Part shown: positions 1 through 9,435 of the stretch, in pieces
Layout: each line of letters opens with the position of its first letter
Numbering within the stretch: position 1 is the stretch's first letter
NCBI RefSeq assembly: GCF_000010085.1
Contig: NC_007712.1
Coordinates: forward strand, 3,968,001 to 4,032,000
DNA length: 64,000 nt
Source of the DNA: Sodalis glossinidius str. 'morsitans'
GTDB taxonomy: Bacteria > Pseudomonadota > Gammaproteobacteria > Enterobacterales > Enterobacteriaceae
Direction of reading: 5' to 3'
Notes under the pieces: generated by a model
Databases searched by the model: none
What the model saw: the letters and a program-made list of their open reading frames with translations, nothing else
What the model was told of the DNA's origin: nothing
Made by a program: the position numbers and the translations under genes

Positions 1-451
1 TCACGTCCGCTATTTCTTCATACAGCGGGTTGCGCTCGCGAGCCAGCGCTTCAAGTACCTCACGCGGCGGAGCTTCGACTTGCAACAGCGGGCGTTTCTT
101 ATCACGCTGCGTACGGGCCAGCTGTTTTTCAATGGTGGTTTCGAGATAGACAACCACACCGCGGGCGGAGAGGCGGTTGCGTGTTTCGCGCGATTTCACG
201 GAGCCACCGCCGGTAGCCAGCACAATCCCCTGCTTTTCGGTCAGTTCGTTGATGACTTTTTCTTCTCGATCGCGGAAGCCGTCTTCGCCTTCCACGTCAA
301 ATACCCAGCCTACATCAGCCCCGGTGCGTCGCTCAATCTCTTGATCAGAATCGAAAAACTCCATATTAAGTTGTTGAGCCAACTGACGACCAATAGTGCT
401 TTTGCCGGCACCCATAGGCCCAACCAGAAAGATATTGCGTTTCTCTGCCAT
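1..451 (-). CDS. aroK: Shikimate kinase I (3' end outside window)
   Basis: Phosphorylates shikimate with ATP in the chorismate pathway, in the cytosol. The frame read from the ATG at 451 begins MAEKRNIFLVGPMGAGKST, with the Walker A loop GPMGAGKST near residues 11-19, the shikimate-binding DSD near 34-36 and the GGG substrate loop (LATGGGSV) near 79-81. About 150 codons are present out of the 173 of the E. coli protein, so the last 20 or so residues lie beyond base 1. In E. coli aroK heads an operon with aroB downstream and lies just after hofQ, as here. Nothing in the visible part is broken. Identity is very secure. Confidence 0.95.
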   Translation of the reverse strand, partial: MAEKRNIFLVGPMGAGKSTIGRQLAQQLNMEFFDSDQEIERRTGADVGWVFDVEGEDGFRDREEKVINELTEKQGIVLATGGGSVKSRETRNRLSARGVVVYLETTIEKQLARTQRDKKRPLLQVEAPPREVLEALARERNPLYEEIADV

Positions 452-791
452 GTTTTTCGGTATTACTAAGATTATTCGTTAATGACAACCCGCCCCGCCA
501 ATCAAATTAGCGGCGGGACCTAAACTGAAACCTCATGAGCGTTAGTGCGAGAATCAGGCGAAAATTATCTCAACACTCCGGGTAGTTTGGCAACCGATTA
601 AATCGATGCCCACACCGCAAGCGGAATTCCCGGTATCACCACCGGTATGACATTTGACGCAAAATCAGCGTTGCTCAATGGGTTACCCTTGTAAGCGAAA
701 TCGCCGACAGCGTCAAATTGATAACGAAAAAAACGCATAAATTGTTGCCGCGTACCCGCTTTTGTTAGATGCAAGGGGCGGTAGTCTATCC
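452..791. other. Intergenic, hofQ remnant to aroK
   Basis: About 340 bases between the hofQ remnant and aroK. It should hold the aroK promoter and leader. A 65-codon open frame on the minus strand (598-795) has no recognisable content and is not called. No repeat or hairpin with a T tract stands out. Confidence 0.5.
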
Positions 792-2279
792 TCATATGCG
801 GGTGAGCGTAATAAAAATAACTAATTCATGTTGTTTATAATTAGCTCGCTTGTGCTTAAATAACGCCCCGACCAGCGGGATATCGGCCAATAGCGGTACC
901 CGATCGTGGCTGCGCTGCTTTTGATGCTGAAATATGCCGCCGAGCACGATGATTTCACCGTCGGCAATCGTTACCTGAGTTTTGATTTCTTCTGTATCGA
1001 TGGAACACCCTGGCTGTCTCCTTGCTTGATGATACTGCCCGGCACGTTCTGGCTCAGCCGCAAATCCAGGGTAATGCGCCCGTTGCGCAGAATACGCGGC
1101 GTCACCTCCATGCACAGCACCGCCTCCTTAAACTGGATAGAAGGGTGTTTGCCGTGGCCGCTGGTCATCGGATACGGAATTTGCGCCCCCTGCTTGATGC
1201 TGGCGGTTTGCTGATGGGCAGTAACAGCCACGGGCTCGCCAGGATATCCACCTTATTTTCCTGCTCAAGCGCGGTCAGCTCCAGCATACGACCATTCAGG
1301 CGCGCCAACGGGAGTCCGATGCGGGCTAGATGTCCGCCGACGGGCATTTTTACTAATGTACGCGCATCCGCTTGCGCGCTCTCCGCCGGATAGCGCCAGT
1401 TGACCCCGACTTCGCGCAAATTTTCCCGGCTGATGGTGACAATATGGGCGGTAATGAGCACCTGCTCCAGCGGAACATCCCAGACGGCGATCCAATCCCC
1501 CACGGCGGCCAGCGCGGAGGCGATATCGCGCAGCACCAGCGAATTGGTGCGCTTATCGAGCCGAACGCTTCCCCGGGGTGACAGCAGCGAACTGCGCTGG
1601 GCGTCAATGCTGCGCCCCACCTCGGCCGCATCGGCGTATTGCAGGGTAATCAACCGGTTAACCAGCGGCACGCCCTCCCCCCTCGCCGGCGTCGCGGCTT
1701 TTTCCGGCCGCGTGTCATCCGGCGCTCTTCTTGCAGCGATACCACCAGCGTGCGTCCCTGACGCGTTTGCTGCAGGCCGCCTGCCGTCAGAACCAGTTCC
1801 AGTACTTGGCGCCAGGGCATCTCGTACAGCCGCAGCGTAATCTCGCCTTCAACACCCGGCGTCACCACCAGATTCAGCCCACGCAGGGAGGCCAGCGCCT
1901 GCAGTACCGGCGCATCATCAGCACGCAGCGTCAACGTGCCCGATGCGGCGCCGCGCCGCAGAGAAAACAGAGTGGACGGCGGCATGTCGGCCGGCAGACC
2001 GGCTTTTACCCCGGCGCTTTCCCGCTGCGATGAGCCTGGAGAGGACGGCTGGAACGGATCCTGCACCGCCGCGCCTACGTCATCCGCTGCAGCCGCCGAG
2101 GTACCGATTGCCACCGCCGGCACTCCATTCGCAGATACGCCCCGTGAAACGCTCGCAACGGCGAAAACAACAACCAACAGCAGCCACGGACACAGCGCTG
2201 GATCGAACCTGGCGTCATGTCGACCCGTCCCCGGTTTTACGCGGCATGTTCCGCTATGCCCCAGCCGGCCTCTACCCAT
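792..2279 (-). pseudogene. hofQ: hofQ secretin pseudogene (with hofP traces)
   Basis: HofQ is the outer-membrane secretin homologue of the hof (DNA utilisation) cluster. The reading frame is broken at least three times. The N-terminal secretin/AMIN-like part lies in 1650-2279 (DDAPVLQALASLRGLNLVV), the middle in 1165-1671 (NRLITLQYADAAEVGRS), the next part in 971-1231 (IQFKEAVLCMEVTPRIL) and the C-terminal secretin core in 792-1115 (VLGGIFQHQKQRSHDRVPLL, then LVIFITLTRI). Pieces in successive frames line up in order with E. coli HofQ (412 aa). The start of the first piece carries a signal-like hydrophobic run and a DPFQP motif like that of HofP, so hofP may have been fused in by a deletion. 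Not functional. Confidence 0.85.
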
Positions 2280-2908
2280 TGTCGCCCTCCTTTTTGTCTG
2301 CAGACGTTAATCTGAATTCCAGCATCAATCCTTCGGGTGTCGCTTTCAACGCTAACGCCTGCAGGCCGAGACAGCCCTGGAGCGCCGCGATAGCGTTCAA
2401 GTCCGGCATAATCCGTAGTGAGTGCGACCGACCAGCCCCGCCTGTTCGCATCAATCCCCGTGGGCGTCACCCGCCAGCGCAGCGCGGCGGGCGGACCGTG
2501 CTCCGGCGTCATGAACAGCGAAATAGGATCCTTCGCAAGTCGCTGGCAGCGCCGCACCCGTGCGTCGTCGCCGGTGGCTGGCGCAGTTTGCGTTGTGCCG
2601 CCCGCGGAAGCCGACGCAGCGCCGGCTTTTACGGCGGATGGCGGCGGCCACGTTCCCGCAGCCTCACCGAACAACCGCGGCACGGCCCCAGCCTTCTCCG
2701 CGTTCAACGGCTGGGCAATGTTGCTGCAGCCATCGTGCGGCAGCGGCTGAGCGTTGAACGCCCGTTGCACCTGCTCAAGGCGCCGTTTTTCCGGCAGCAG
2801 GACCTACTGCCCCCGGCAAACATAAAGGCGACCGTCAGCAGCGCATAGCCCCCCCAGCCATTTTATGATCCGTCGATCGCACCCTGTTTCCGCAGCCGGC
2901 AAAGTCAT
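2272..2908 (-). pseudogene. hofO: hofO (PilO-like) pseudogene
   Basis: Position and order (hofM-N-O-P-Q) identify this as hofO, whose product belongs to the inner-membrane assembly platform of the hof cluster. A start ATG at 2908 overlaps the hofN stop (ATGA), reading MTLPAAETGCDRRIIKWLGG, and then the frame is lost. The C-terminal part is readable at 2272-2454 (LNAIAALQGCLGLQALAL, then MLEFRLTSADKKEGDNG). Between them the coding sense jumps frame near 2400-2450 and again near 2850. The family is poorly conserved, so the call rests mainly on context. Confidence 0.65.
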
Positions 2909-3240
2909 GCTGCATCCTCCGCCGGCCAGTCCGCTTCCAGAAAAAATTGCCAGCGTACCGCATCCCGCCGCCTGACCTCGCGCCAGCGCACACTCGGCAG
3001 CAGCGGGTAGTCAGACAGCCGGCGCCGCAGGACAACCACTGGCGAATACCCCTCGCTGCAGTCGCTGAAATAGATCCGGCCGTTGCGCTGCTCGATATGC
3101 GTGAACCACAGCTGCTGCGGCAGCAGCGCCAGGAGAGTTGGCGAAACAGACGCAAATAGCATTGATTACCGACGCCCAACCGCTGCTGGAAGCGCGGACA
3201 CGACGTCGCCGGCGTATTTGCCGCCAGGCCACAGATTCAC
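2905..3240 (-). pseudogene. hofN: hofN (PilN-like) pseudogene
   Basis: A GTG at 3240 overlaps the end of the hofM frame (GTGA) and reads toward a PilN-like protein. The N-terminal AWRQIRRRR stretch recalls the LPWRQQRR start of E. coli HofN, but lies one frame away from the GTG. The C-terminal half is open at 2905-3162 (LLALLPQQLWFTHIEQRNG, then WQFFLEADWPAEDAA), parallel to ALLPEHAWLT...WQFEYQL of HofN. There is therefore at least one frameshift near 3150-3240, and the gene is about half the expected length. Confidence 0.65.
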
Positions 3241-3579
3241 CTGCTCCACAGCCGCTCTTCCGGCGCCAGCGCCAGCCCGGCGGCAATCACCCAGGCCGTC
3301 GGGAAGCGGCGCGCAAGACGTCGAATAGCGACCAGAGCTCACCGCCCTCGGGAACCGGGCCGGGTTCGGTACGGGTAAAATGGCAGGCCGCCGCCGATTC
3401 GGCGCCAAAGACAAAGTCCAACGGCTGCGCCAGCGGTGCAACGTGATAAGCGCCGACAGCCGGGCGCTGATGATCAGCACGCGCTCAGGGTGCGCGGCGT
3501 CAAGGCTCCAGTCCCAGGCCAGCGCGCGCAGGACGTCCGGCTCCATATCCATACCGATCCGCCAACGGTCAAACGCCAT
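3237..3579 (-). pseudogene. hofM: hofM (PilM-like) pseudogene
   Basis: Divergent from mrcA, exactly as hofM is in E. coli. It starts MAFDRWRIGMD at 3579, like MAFKIWQIGL of HofM, then continues MEPDVLRALAWDWSLDAAHP and shifts frame near 3480. The original C-terminus is read in another frame (VIAAGLALAPEERLWSR, then stop at 3237-3239), which resembles the FAIALGLALG end of HofM. Only about 115 codons remain of roughly 260, so there is a large internal deletion as well as frameshifts. Confidence 0.7.
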
Positions 3580-3697
3580 GGTTCCTCGTTCCCTGAGGCC
3601 CGGGACTTAAATTACGTATCCAATAGCAAGGCTAACCTTTATACTAGCGCGCGGTTGTTTATAAACTGCCCAAATGACAAAAAATGGGAATTCTCAG

Positions 3698-6232
3698 GTG
3701 AAGTTCGTAAAATATTTATTTATCTTTGCAGTGTGTTGCATTTTGTTGGGAGCCGCATCGATATATGGTATGTACCGCTATATTGCGCCCCAATTACCCG
3801 ATGTGGCGACGCTGAAAGACATCCGCCTGCAAACGCCGATGCAGATCTTCTCGGCGGACGGTAAGCTTATCGCTCAGTACGGTGAGAAACGCCGCATCCC
3901 GCTCCGGCTCGATCAGATGCCGCCCGAACTGGTGCATGCGTTTGTCGCCACCGAAGACAGCCGCTTTTACGAGCATCACGGCGTGGATCCGGTGGGGATT
4001 TTGCGCGCAGCCTCCATCGCCCTGCTTTCCGGCAATGCCTCACAGGGCGCGAGCACCATCACCCAGCAGCTGGCCCGCAATTTTTTCCTCAGCCCGGAAC
4101 GGACGCTTATTCGTAAAATCAAAGAGGCGTTTCTGGCGGTACGGATTGAGCAATTGCTAACCAAAGATGAAATCCTGGAACTGTATCTGAATAAGATCTA
4201 CCTGGGTTACCGCGCCTATGGCGTGGGCGCGGCGGCGCAGGTCTATTTCGGCAAGGACGTCAGCCAGCTCACGCTGAGCGAAATGGCCATGATTGCCGGT
4301 TTGCCGAAAGCCCCTTCCACCTTCAACCCGCTCTATTCTCCTGAACGGGCGCTGGCGCGGCGCAACACTGTGCTGGCGCGTATGCGGGATGAAAACTACA
4401 TCACCCAGGCTGAATATGAGCAGGCACGCGACGCGGCGCTGGTGGCACGTTACCACGCGACGGAAATCGACTTTTCCGCGCCCTATGTATCGGAAATGGT
4501 GCGCCAGGATATGCTCAAGCGCTACGGAGAAAATGCCTATACCGACGGTTTTAAGGTGTATACCACCATCACCAAACCGCTGCAGCAGGCGGCGCAGAAC
4601 GTAGTGCGCAACAACGTGCTGGCTTACGATATGCGCCACGGTTACCGCGGTCCAAGCAGCGTGTTGTGGAAAGTGGGAGAGTCGCCCTGGGACGCGCAGC
4701 ATATCCGCGACAGATTGAAAACCCTGCCGGTTTACGGTCCATTGCACGCGGCGGTCATTACCGAAACCGGCGTCGACGGCGCGGTGGCGATGATGGCCGA
4801 TGGCAGTAACGTGGCATTATCGCTGGCGGGCATGCGCTGGGCGCGGCCGTTTAGAAGCGATACACAGCAGGGGCCGACGCCGAAAAAAGTCACCGATGTG
4901 GTGCAGGCGGGACAACAAGTCTGGGTGCGGCAAACGGACGAGGGTTGGTCGCTCTCGCAGGTCCCGGACGTCAATTCTGCGCTGGTGTCGCTGGATCCGC
5001 AGGACGGCGCGGTCAAAGCCCTGGTCGGCGGTTTCGACTTCAATCAGAGCAAATTCAACCGTATCACCCAGGCGCTGCGTCAGGTGGGTTCCAATATCAA
5101 GCCGTTTCTGTATACCGCCGCGCTGGATAAAGGGTTGACGCTGGCGACCATTCTCAATGATGCACCTATCTCCCGCTGGGATGCCGGCGCCGGCTCCGAC
5201 TGGCGGCCGCGCAACTCGCCGCCGACCTATGCTGGCCCGATTCGCCTGCGCCAGGGTCTGGGGCAGTCGAAAAACGTGGTAATGGTTCGCGCCATGCGCG
5301 CCATGGGCGTGGATTATGCCGCGGAATATCTGCAACGCTTCGGCTTCCCGGCGCAGAACATCGTCCACACCGAATCCCTGGCGCTGGGATCCGCGTCCTT
5401 CAACCCTCTCCAGCTGGTGCGGGGCTATGCGGTGCTGGCCAATGGCGGTTATCTGGTCGACCCCTACCTCATCACTAAAATCACCGATGAAAACGATCAG
5501 ATGCTGTTTACCGCCAAACCTAAAGTGGTGTGCAGCAGCTGCGATTTGCCGGTCATCTATGGCGATACACCGAAATCGGCGGTGCTGTCGGACGACAGTA
5601 TGGAAAACGTAGCCGTCTCCCGCCAGGCTGACGCTAACGGCACGGTACCCATGCCGCGACTGGAACGGGTTTCACCGGCACAGGCCGCGGCAGACGGCGA
5701 ACAACTGTACGCCCCTCACGTAATTAGCACGCCGCTGTCGTTTTTGATGCGCGATGCCCTTAACAGCAACATCTTTGGCGAACCCGGCTGGATGGGCACC
5801 GGCTGGCGTGCCGCCCGCGATCTGAAGCGTCATGATATCGGCGGTAAAACCGGTACCACCAACGACTCTAAAGACGCCTGGTTCTCCGGCTACGGCCCCG
5901 GTACGGTCACCACGGTATGGATAGGGTTTGACGATCACCGCCGCAATTTGGGCAGAAGCACGGCTTCCGGTGCCGAGGGCGGCGCTAAAAGCGCCCAACC
6001 TATCTGGGATGATTATATGAAGATAGCGCTGGAAGGTATCCCCGAAGAGAAACAGGATCCGCCGCCGGGCGTCGTTACCGTCACCATCGATAAGAGCAGC
6101 GGCAAATTGTCCGACGGCGGCGGCAACAGCCGGCCGGAATATTTTATCGACGGTACCCAGCCGAAATACCGGGTAGTACATGAAGTCGGCACGACGCTGA
6201 TGGACAACGGCCAGCAGCAGGAACTGTTCTGA
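3698..6232 (+). CDS. mrcA: Penicillin-binding protein 1a, bifunctional
   Basis: Class A PBP that polymerises and cross-links peptidoglycan on the periplasmic side of the inner membrane. It has a short cytoplasmic start (MKFVKY), one membrane anchor at about residues 6-27, a GT51 transglycosylase domain with the catalytic ATEDSRFYEHHG (Glu86), and a transpeptidase domain with SNIK (serine nucleophile), SKN and KTGTTN boxes in the C-terminal half. Start: the E. coli gene uses a GTG giving MKFVKY, and the same GTG is at 3698; an in-frame ATG at 3674 would add eight unrelated residues. Length is 844 aa against 850; about eight residues are missing in the TASGA...EGGAKS linker near the C-terminus. 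Otherwise intact. Confidence 0.95.
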   Translation: MKFVKYLFIFAVCCILLGAASIYGMYRYIAPQLPDVATLKDIRLQTPMQIFSADGKLIAQYGEKRRIPLRLDQMPPELVHAFVATEDSRFYEHHGVDPVGILRAASIALLSGNASQGASTITQQLARNFFLSPERTLIRKIKEAFLAVRIEQLLTKDEILELYLNKIYLGYRAYGVGAAAQVYFGKDVSQLTLSEMAMIAGLPKAPSTFNPLYSPERALARRNTVLARMRDENYITQAEYEQARDAALVARYHATEIDFSAPYVSEMVRQDMLKRYGENAYTDGFKVYTTITKPLQQAAQNVVRNNVLAYDMRHGYRGPSSVLWKVGESPWDAQHIRDRLKTLPVYGPLHAAVITETGVDGAVAMMADGSNVALSLAGMRWARPFRSDTQQGPTPKKVTDVVQAGQQVWVRQTDEGWSLSQVPDVNSALVSLDPQDGAVKALVGGFDFNQSKFNRITQALRQVGSNIKPFLYTAALDKGLTLATILNDAPISRWDAGAGSDWRPRNSPPTYAGPIRLRQGLGQSKNVVMVRAMRAMGVDYAAEYLQRFGFPAQNIVHTESLALGSASFNPLQLVRGYAVLANGGYLVDPYLITKITDENDQMLFTAKPKVVCSSCDLPVIYGDTPKSAVLSDDSMENVAVSRQADANGTVPMPRLERVSPAQAAADGEQLYAPHVISTPLSFLMRDALNSNIFGEPGWMGTGWRAARDLKRHDIGGKTGTTNDSKDAWFSGYGPGTVTTVWIGFDDHRRNLGRSTASGAEGGAKSAQPIWDDYMKIALEGIPEEKQDPPPGVVTVTIDKSSGKLSDGGGNSRPEYFIDGTQPKYRVVHEVGTTLMDNGQQQELF

Positions 6233-6239
6233 CCGCTCG

Positions 6240-6269
6240 CCGGGCCGGATGTCTTTGGACCCGGCCCGG
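6240..6269. terminator. Hairpin between convergent mrcA and nudE
   Basis: A perfect 9-bp GC stem (CCGGGCCGG at 6240-6248 with CCGGCCCGG at 6261-6269) and a 12-base loop fill the 39 bases between the two converging stop codons. There is no strong T tract on either side. Placement suggests a bidirectional transcription end. Confidence 0.55.
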
Positions 6270-6271
6270 GC

Positions 6272-6835
6272 TTACTCTTCTCCCGGTGTACGATTAAGCC
6301 AGGCATGGGCGAGAAACAGCGCGCTCACGTTACGCGCCTCGCAAAAATCGGGCTCGTCAAGCAGCGCCAGCATACGGCTTATCGGCCAGCGCACCAGCGG
6401 CAACGGTTCCGGCTCATCGCCCTGCAACCGCTGGGGATACAAATTTTGCGCCACAACAATGTGCATTTTGCTGGAGAAATAGGACGGCGCCATACTCAAG
6501 CGGCGCAAAAACGTAAAGTTGCGCCCTCCAAAGCCCGCCTCCTCCATCAGCTCGCGGTTGGCCGCTTCCATCACCACTTCGCCGGGGTCGATAAGTCCTT
6601 TTGGAAACCCCAATTCATAATCCTCGATGCCGGCGCCGTATTCACGGATCAGCAGTAGATGGTCGTCCAGCACCGGTACGACCATCACCGTCTCGTGATG
6701 GGAAGGCTTCATGCGCTCATAGACCCGCCGCGCGCCGTTGCTGAACTCCAGATCGACGGACTCAACCGTGAACAGGCGGGACTGGGCAACGGTCGCCACG
6801 CGATGTATTTTGGGTTTTTGCAGATTCTTATCCAT
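6272..6835 (-). CDS. nudE: ADP compounds hydrolase NudE (Nudix)
   Basis: Cytosolic Nudix hydrolase acting on ADP-ribose, NADH and Ap3A-type substrates. The Nudix box is complete (GLIDPGEVVMEAANRELMEE near residues 90-110), and MAPSYFSSKM and the downstream DEPEPLP match E. coli NudE. The start chosen is the ATG at 6835 (MDKNLQKPKIHRVAT), which aligns with MSKSLQKPTILNVET; the frame is open upstream but carries unrelated residues. Length is 187 aa (E. coli 186). It converges on mrcA and is divergent from igaA, as in E. coli. Confidence 0.95.
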   Translation of the reverse strand: MDKNLQKPKIHRVATVAQSRLFTVESVDLEFSNGARRVYERMKPSHHETVMVVPVLDDHLLLIREYGAGIEDYELGFPKGLIDPGEVVMEAANRELMEEAGFGGRNFTFLRRLSMAPSYFSSKMHIVVAQNLYPQRLQGDEPEPLPLVRWPISRMLALLDEPDFCEARNVSALFLAHAWLNRTPGEE

Positions 6836-7182
6836 ATCGTTCCCGAGATTGCGCACTGGATGGCCAGGAGATGCCCGCCCATCGGCCTGCCTGGTCAACA
6901 TTGTGCGTTAAGAATGGACCGGGCCGCAACCTGTCTTCACAGCATGACTTCTGGCCACGTCAAATCGGCAATAGGTAAATACGTCTAGCAGCGAATAAAA
7001 TAGGAAAATGCTGATATATCCTCGGCAGCGGGCTTGTTACTCTCGCCATAATATTGGTTAGTATGCCTGTTTTTCGCCGATGACCGCCTGCGCAGGCCCA
7101 TGTCAAACAGCGGCGGTGACGAGAATCTTTGCAGCGGCGGTAAATTTTGGTGTATTATTATGAAGTTGTGGGTGGGGTTAGC
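6836..7182. other. nudE/igaA divergent intergenic region
   Basis: About 347 bases expected to hold both promoters. I see no clear operator, repeat or small RNA signature in it. Confidence 0.4.
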
Positions 7183-9318
7183 ATGAGCGCAATCGTCTAT
7201 GTACTGGCTGGCGTGCTTGCCTGTGCGATTGTTTCCGTTATCGGCTGGCGCTTCTATCGCCGGCGTGCCCGCCCTGTATCCGTCAAACGTCTGTCGTTTA
7301 TCAAACCCTTTCCCCGAAAGTTGACCGCGGAAGAGCGCGCGGCCATTGAACATTACTTTCATCATAGTCAACCGCTTACGCGCACGACACCCCTCAGCGC
7401 GCCGGAACCCGCGGCGGCGAGTGTGCCTTTGACGCCCCGCAGCGATAACGTCTATGCCGGGACCCACGCCATCACCCGCTATGGTCTGGCGACCGATGCG
7501 CCACATAAATGGCGTTATTATCTCGACAGCATTGAAATTCATTTACCAGCGCAATGGGAACAATACATTGCGGAAGAAAACCATGTCGAGTTGATCCGCA
7601 CCGACAGCATGCCGCTGGTGATTTCGCTCAATGGCCACTCGTTGCTGAATGACGCGCCGTCTGCGTTGACCCCTGCGCCAGCACATGCGGCGGTACCAAA
7701 TTCATCGATGCGCGAGCAGGGCAATGAACAGGTTGAGCTGCTCAAGGTGCGCAAGGAAACGCCGCAGGAGCGCGCTATCAGCCAGCCATCCGGACAACGC
7801 GAAGCGGCACTGTGCAGCGCGGCGCTGCTATTGATACTTCTGAGTCTGCTGGCACCCATCATGGCGCAGCTCTGGCTTGCGGCATTGGCCGCGTTACCGG
7901 CCGCACTGGCCGCCTGGCTGCGATTTCGCCCGACGCCGCAGCGCAATCGGCAGGATGTTAACTGCCTGCGTGGGATCCCCCGGCGCTGGGGGCTGTTCGG
8001 CGAATCTGGTCAGGGCAGTATCAGCAATATTTCCCTCAGCAGCCTCGATCTGAAATACCCGGCACATTGGCAGCCGTATATCGCCCGCGATCTGGACAAG
8101 AAAACCGACATCGATATATACGTCAACAGCCAGGTGGTGCGCCAGGGCCGCTTTCTGTCGCTTCATGACGAAGTCACTTATTTCCCCCTTCAGCGCTGGG
8201 GCGGAAATCTGATGATGCTATGCAGTTCGCTACTGGTCTTGTCGTTGCTGCTGGCCTATGTCCCGCTCTCGCTGCCGCTGAAATTGAGCGTTACCTGGCT
8301 TCAGGGCGCGCAAACGGTGCCCGTCGACAGCGTCGCTACCTTGAACCAGGCGATGCTGCGCATTGGCGATACTCTGTCGGCCCGCGGTACCGGGATGTGC
8401 TATGTACAAAGCGACGGCGGCAGAACCCCGTTTTTTCCGTTTGACTGTTCAGCTATTTACTGGAACAACGCGGTACCGCTGCCGATGCCGGAGTCCGATA
8501 CCGTCGATCGCGCCGAAGCGTTGCTGACGACGGTGAATAACCAGTTGCACCCGGCTTTGGACAATGAAAATAAAATAACCCCGGGGTTGGCCTCCGCCAT
8601 TCAGAAATCCGGCATGATCTTGCTTGATGATTTCAGCGACATTGTGCTGAAAACCCAGGAGTTGTGTCAGGATGACGCTGCGCCCTGCCAACGGTTGCAG
8701 GCGGCTCTGGTAAATCTGGCCAATGGGCGCGACTGGCCGACTATCGTCAAACGCGCCCGCGCCGGATCGCTGAGAGGAATAAATGTGCTGCTGCGGCCGG
8801 TAAGCGCCGATACGCTGGAAGCCTTGGTCAACGCCGCTACCTCGTACTACTTTGCCAGCGAGACTCGCAACGCCACCAACGCGCTCAACAGCCCGCCACC
8901 GGGCGGGTTTTTGATCCGCAGCGATGAAGACAAACAGCTGGTCGAGACCCCACCCCCCGCCATAAATTTCAACGATTATAATGGCCTGGCGCAATGGCAC
9001 GAGCTGCAGCGGCTATCTACCCAACTGTTGCATACACCGTTTAACGCCGAGGGCATCATCACCAATATTACCGTCGACGCCAACGGCACCCGCCATATTG
9101 CGCTGCACAATGAGCCTGAAAGGGTATCCCTGTGGCGCAACGTGGGCGCAACCCTGCTGCTGATACTGTTGCTGACGCTCGCCGCGTTCAACGCTATCCT
9201 GCTGGTGCGTCGCCTGCACAACGGCCGGCGCCGCGCGCGGGACATCCAGCGCTATTATGACTGTTGCTTCAGCCACGAGGCGATAGCCGCGAACGGCAAC
9301 CGCGTTTGGCGCGACTGA
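7183..9318 (+). CDS. igaA: IgaA/YrfF, Rcs phosphorelay inhibitor
   Basis: Inner-membrane protein that restrains the Rcs envelope-stress phosphorelay; essential in related enterics while Rcs is functional. It is 711 aa, the same length as E. coli YrfF. There is an N-terminal membrane segment (IVYVLAGVLACAIVSVIGW), a cytoplasmic part, paired hydrophobic segments near 205-240 and 340-365, a long periplasmic domain (TGMCYVQSDGG, AIQKSGMILLDDFSDIVLK, LLRPVSA, TPFNAEGIITNI) and a last membrane segment near 655-680. Start: ATG at 7183 (MSAIVYVLAG) matches MSTIVIFLAAL; an earlier in-frame ATG at 7147 adds 12 residues with no counterpart. Intact. Confidence 0.93.
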   Translation: MSAIVYVLAGVLACAIVSVIGWRFYRRRARPVSVKRLSFIKPFPRKLTAEERAAIEHYFHHSQPLTRTTPLSAPEPAAASVPLTPRSDNVYAGTHAITRYGLATDAPHKWRYYLDSIEIHLPAQWEQYIAEENHVELIRTDSMPLVISLNGHSLLNDAPSALTPAPAHAAVPNSSMREQGNEQVELLKVRKETPQERAISQPSGQREAALCSAALLLILLSLLAPIMAQLWLAALAALPAALAAWLRFRPTPQRNRQDVNCLRGIPRRWGLFGESGQGSISNISLSSLDLKYPAHWQPYIARDLDKKTDIDIYVNSQVVRQGRFLSLHDEVTYFPLQRWGGNLMMLCSSLLVLSLLLAYVPLSLPLKLSVTWLQGAQTVPVDSVATLNQAMLRIGDTLSARGTGMCYVQSDGGRTPFFPFDCSAIYWNNAVPLPMPESDTVDRAEALLTTVNNQLHPALDNENKITPGLASAIQKSGMILLDDFSDIVLKTQELCQDDAAPCQRLQAALVNLANGRDWPTIVKRARAGSLRGINVLLRPVSADTLEALVNAATSYYFASETRNATNALNSPPPGGFLIRSDEDKQLVETPPPAINFNDYNGLAQWHELQRLSTQLLHTPFNAEGIITNITVDANGTRHIALHNEPERVSLWRNVGATLLLILLLTLAAFNAILLVRRLHNGRRRARDIQRYYDCCFSHEAIAANGNRVWRD

Positions 9319-9435
9319 TAGCCATCAATGTCATCCCCGGGCGGGCGGCAAGTATGCTACTCTGAATGTTGACCGGGCCGTTTGGCGCCATGCCACAGAC
9401 CCTCCCCCTTGCCCTGCTTATGCTCTGGAGTCCGC

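Noticed and set aside
598..795. 65-codon minus frame between aroK and hofQ
   Set aside because: No ribosome site or family resemblance; E. coli also has a gap here.
1943..2848. 301-codon plus-strand open frame in the hof region
   Set aside because: Arg/Pro/Ser-rich translation typical of GC-rich antisense; the minus strand carries recognisable hofO/hofQ pieces.
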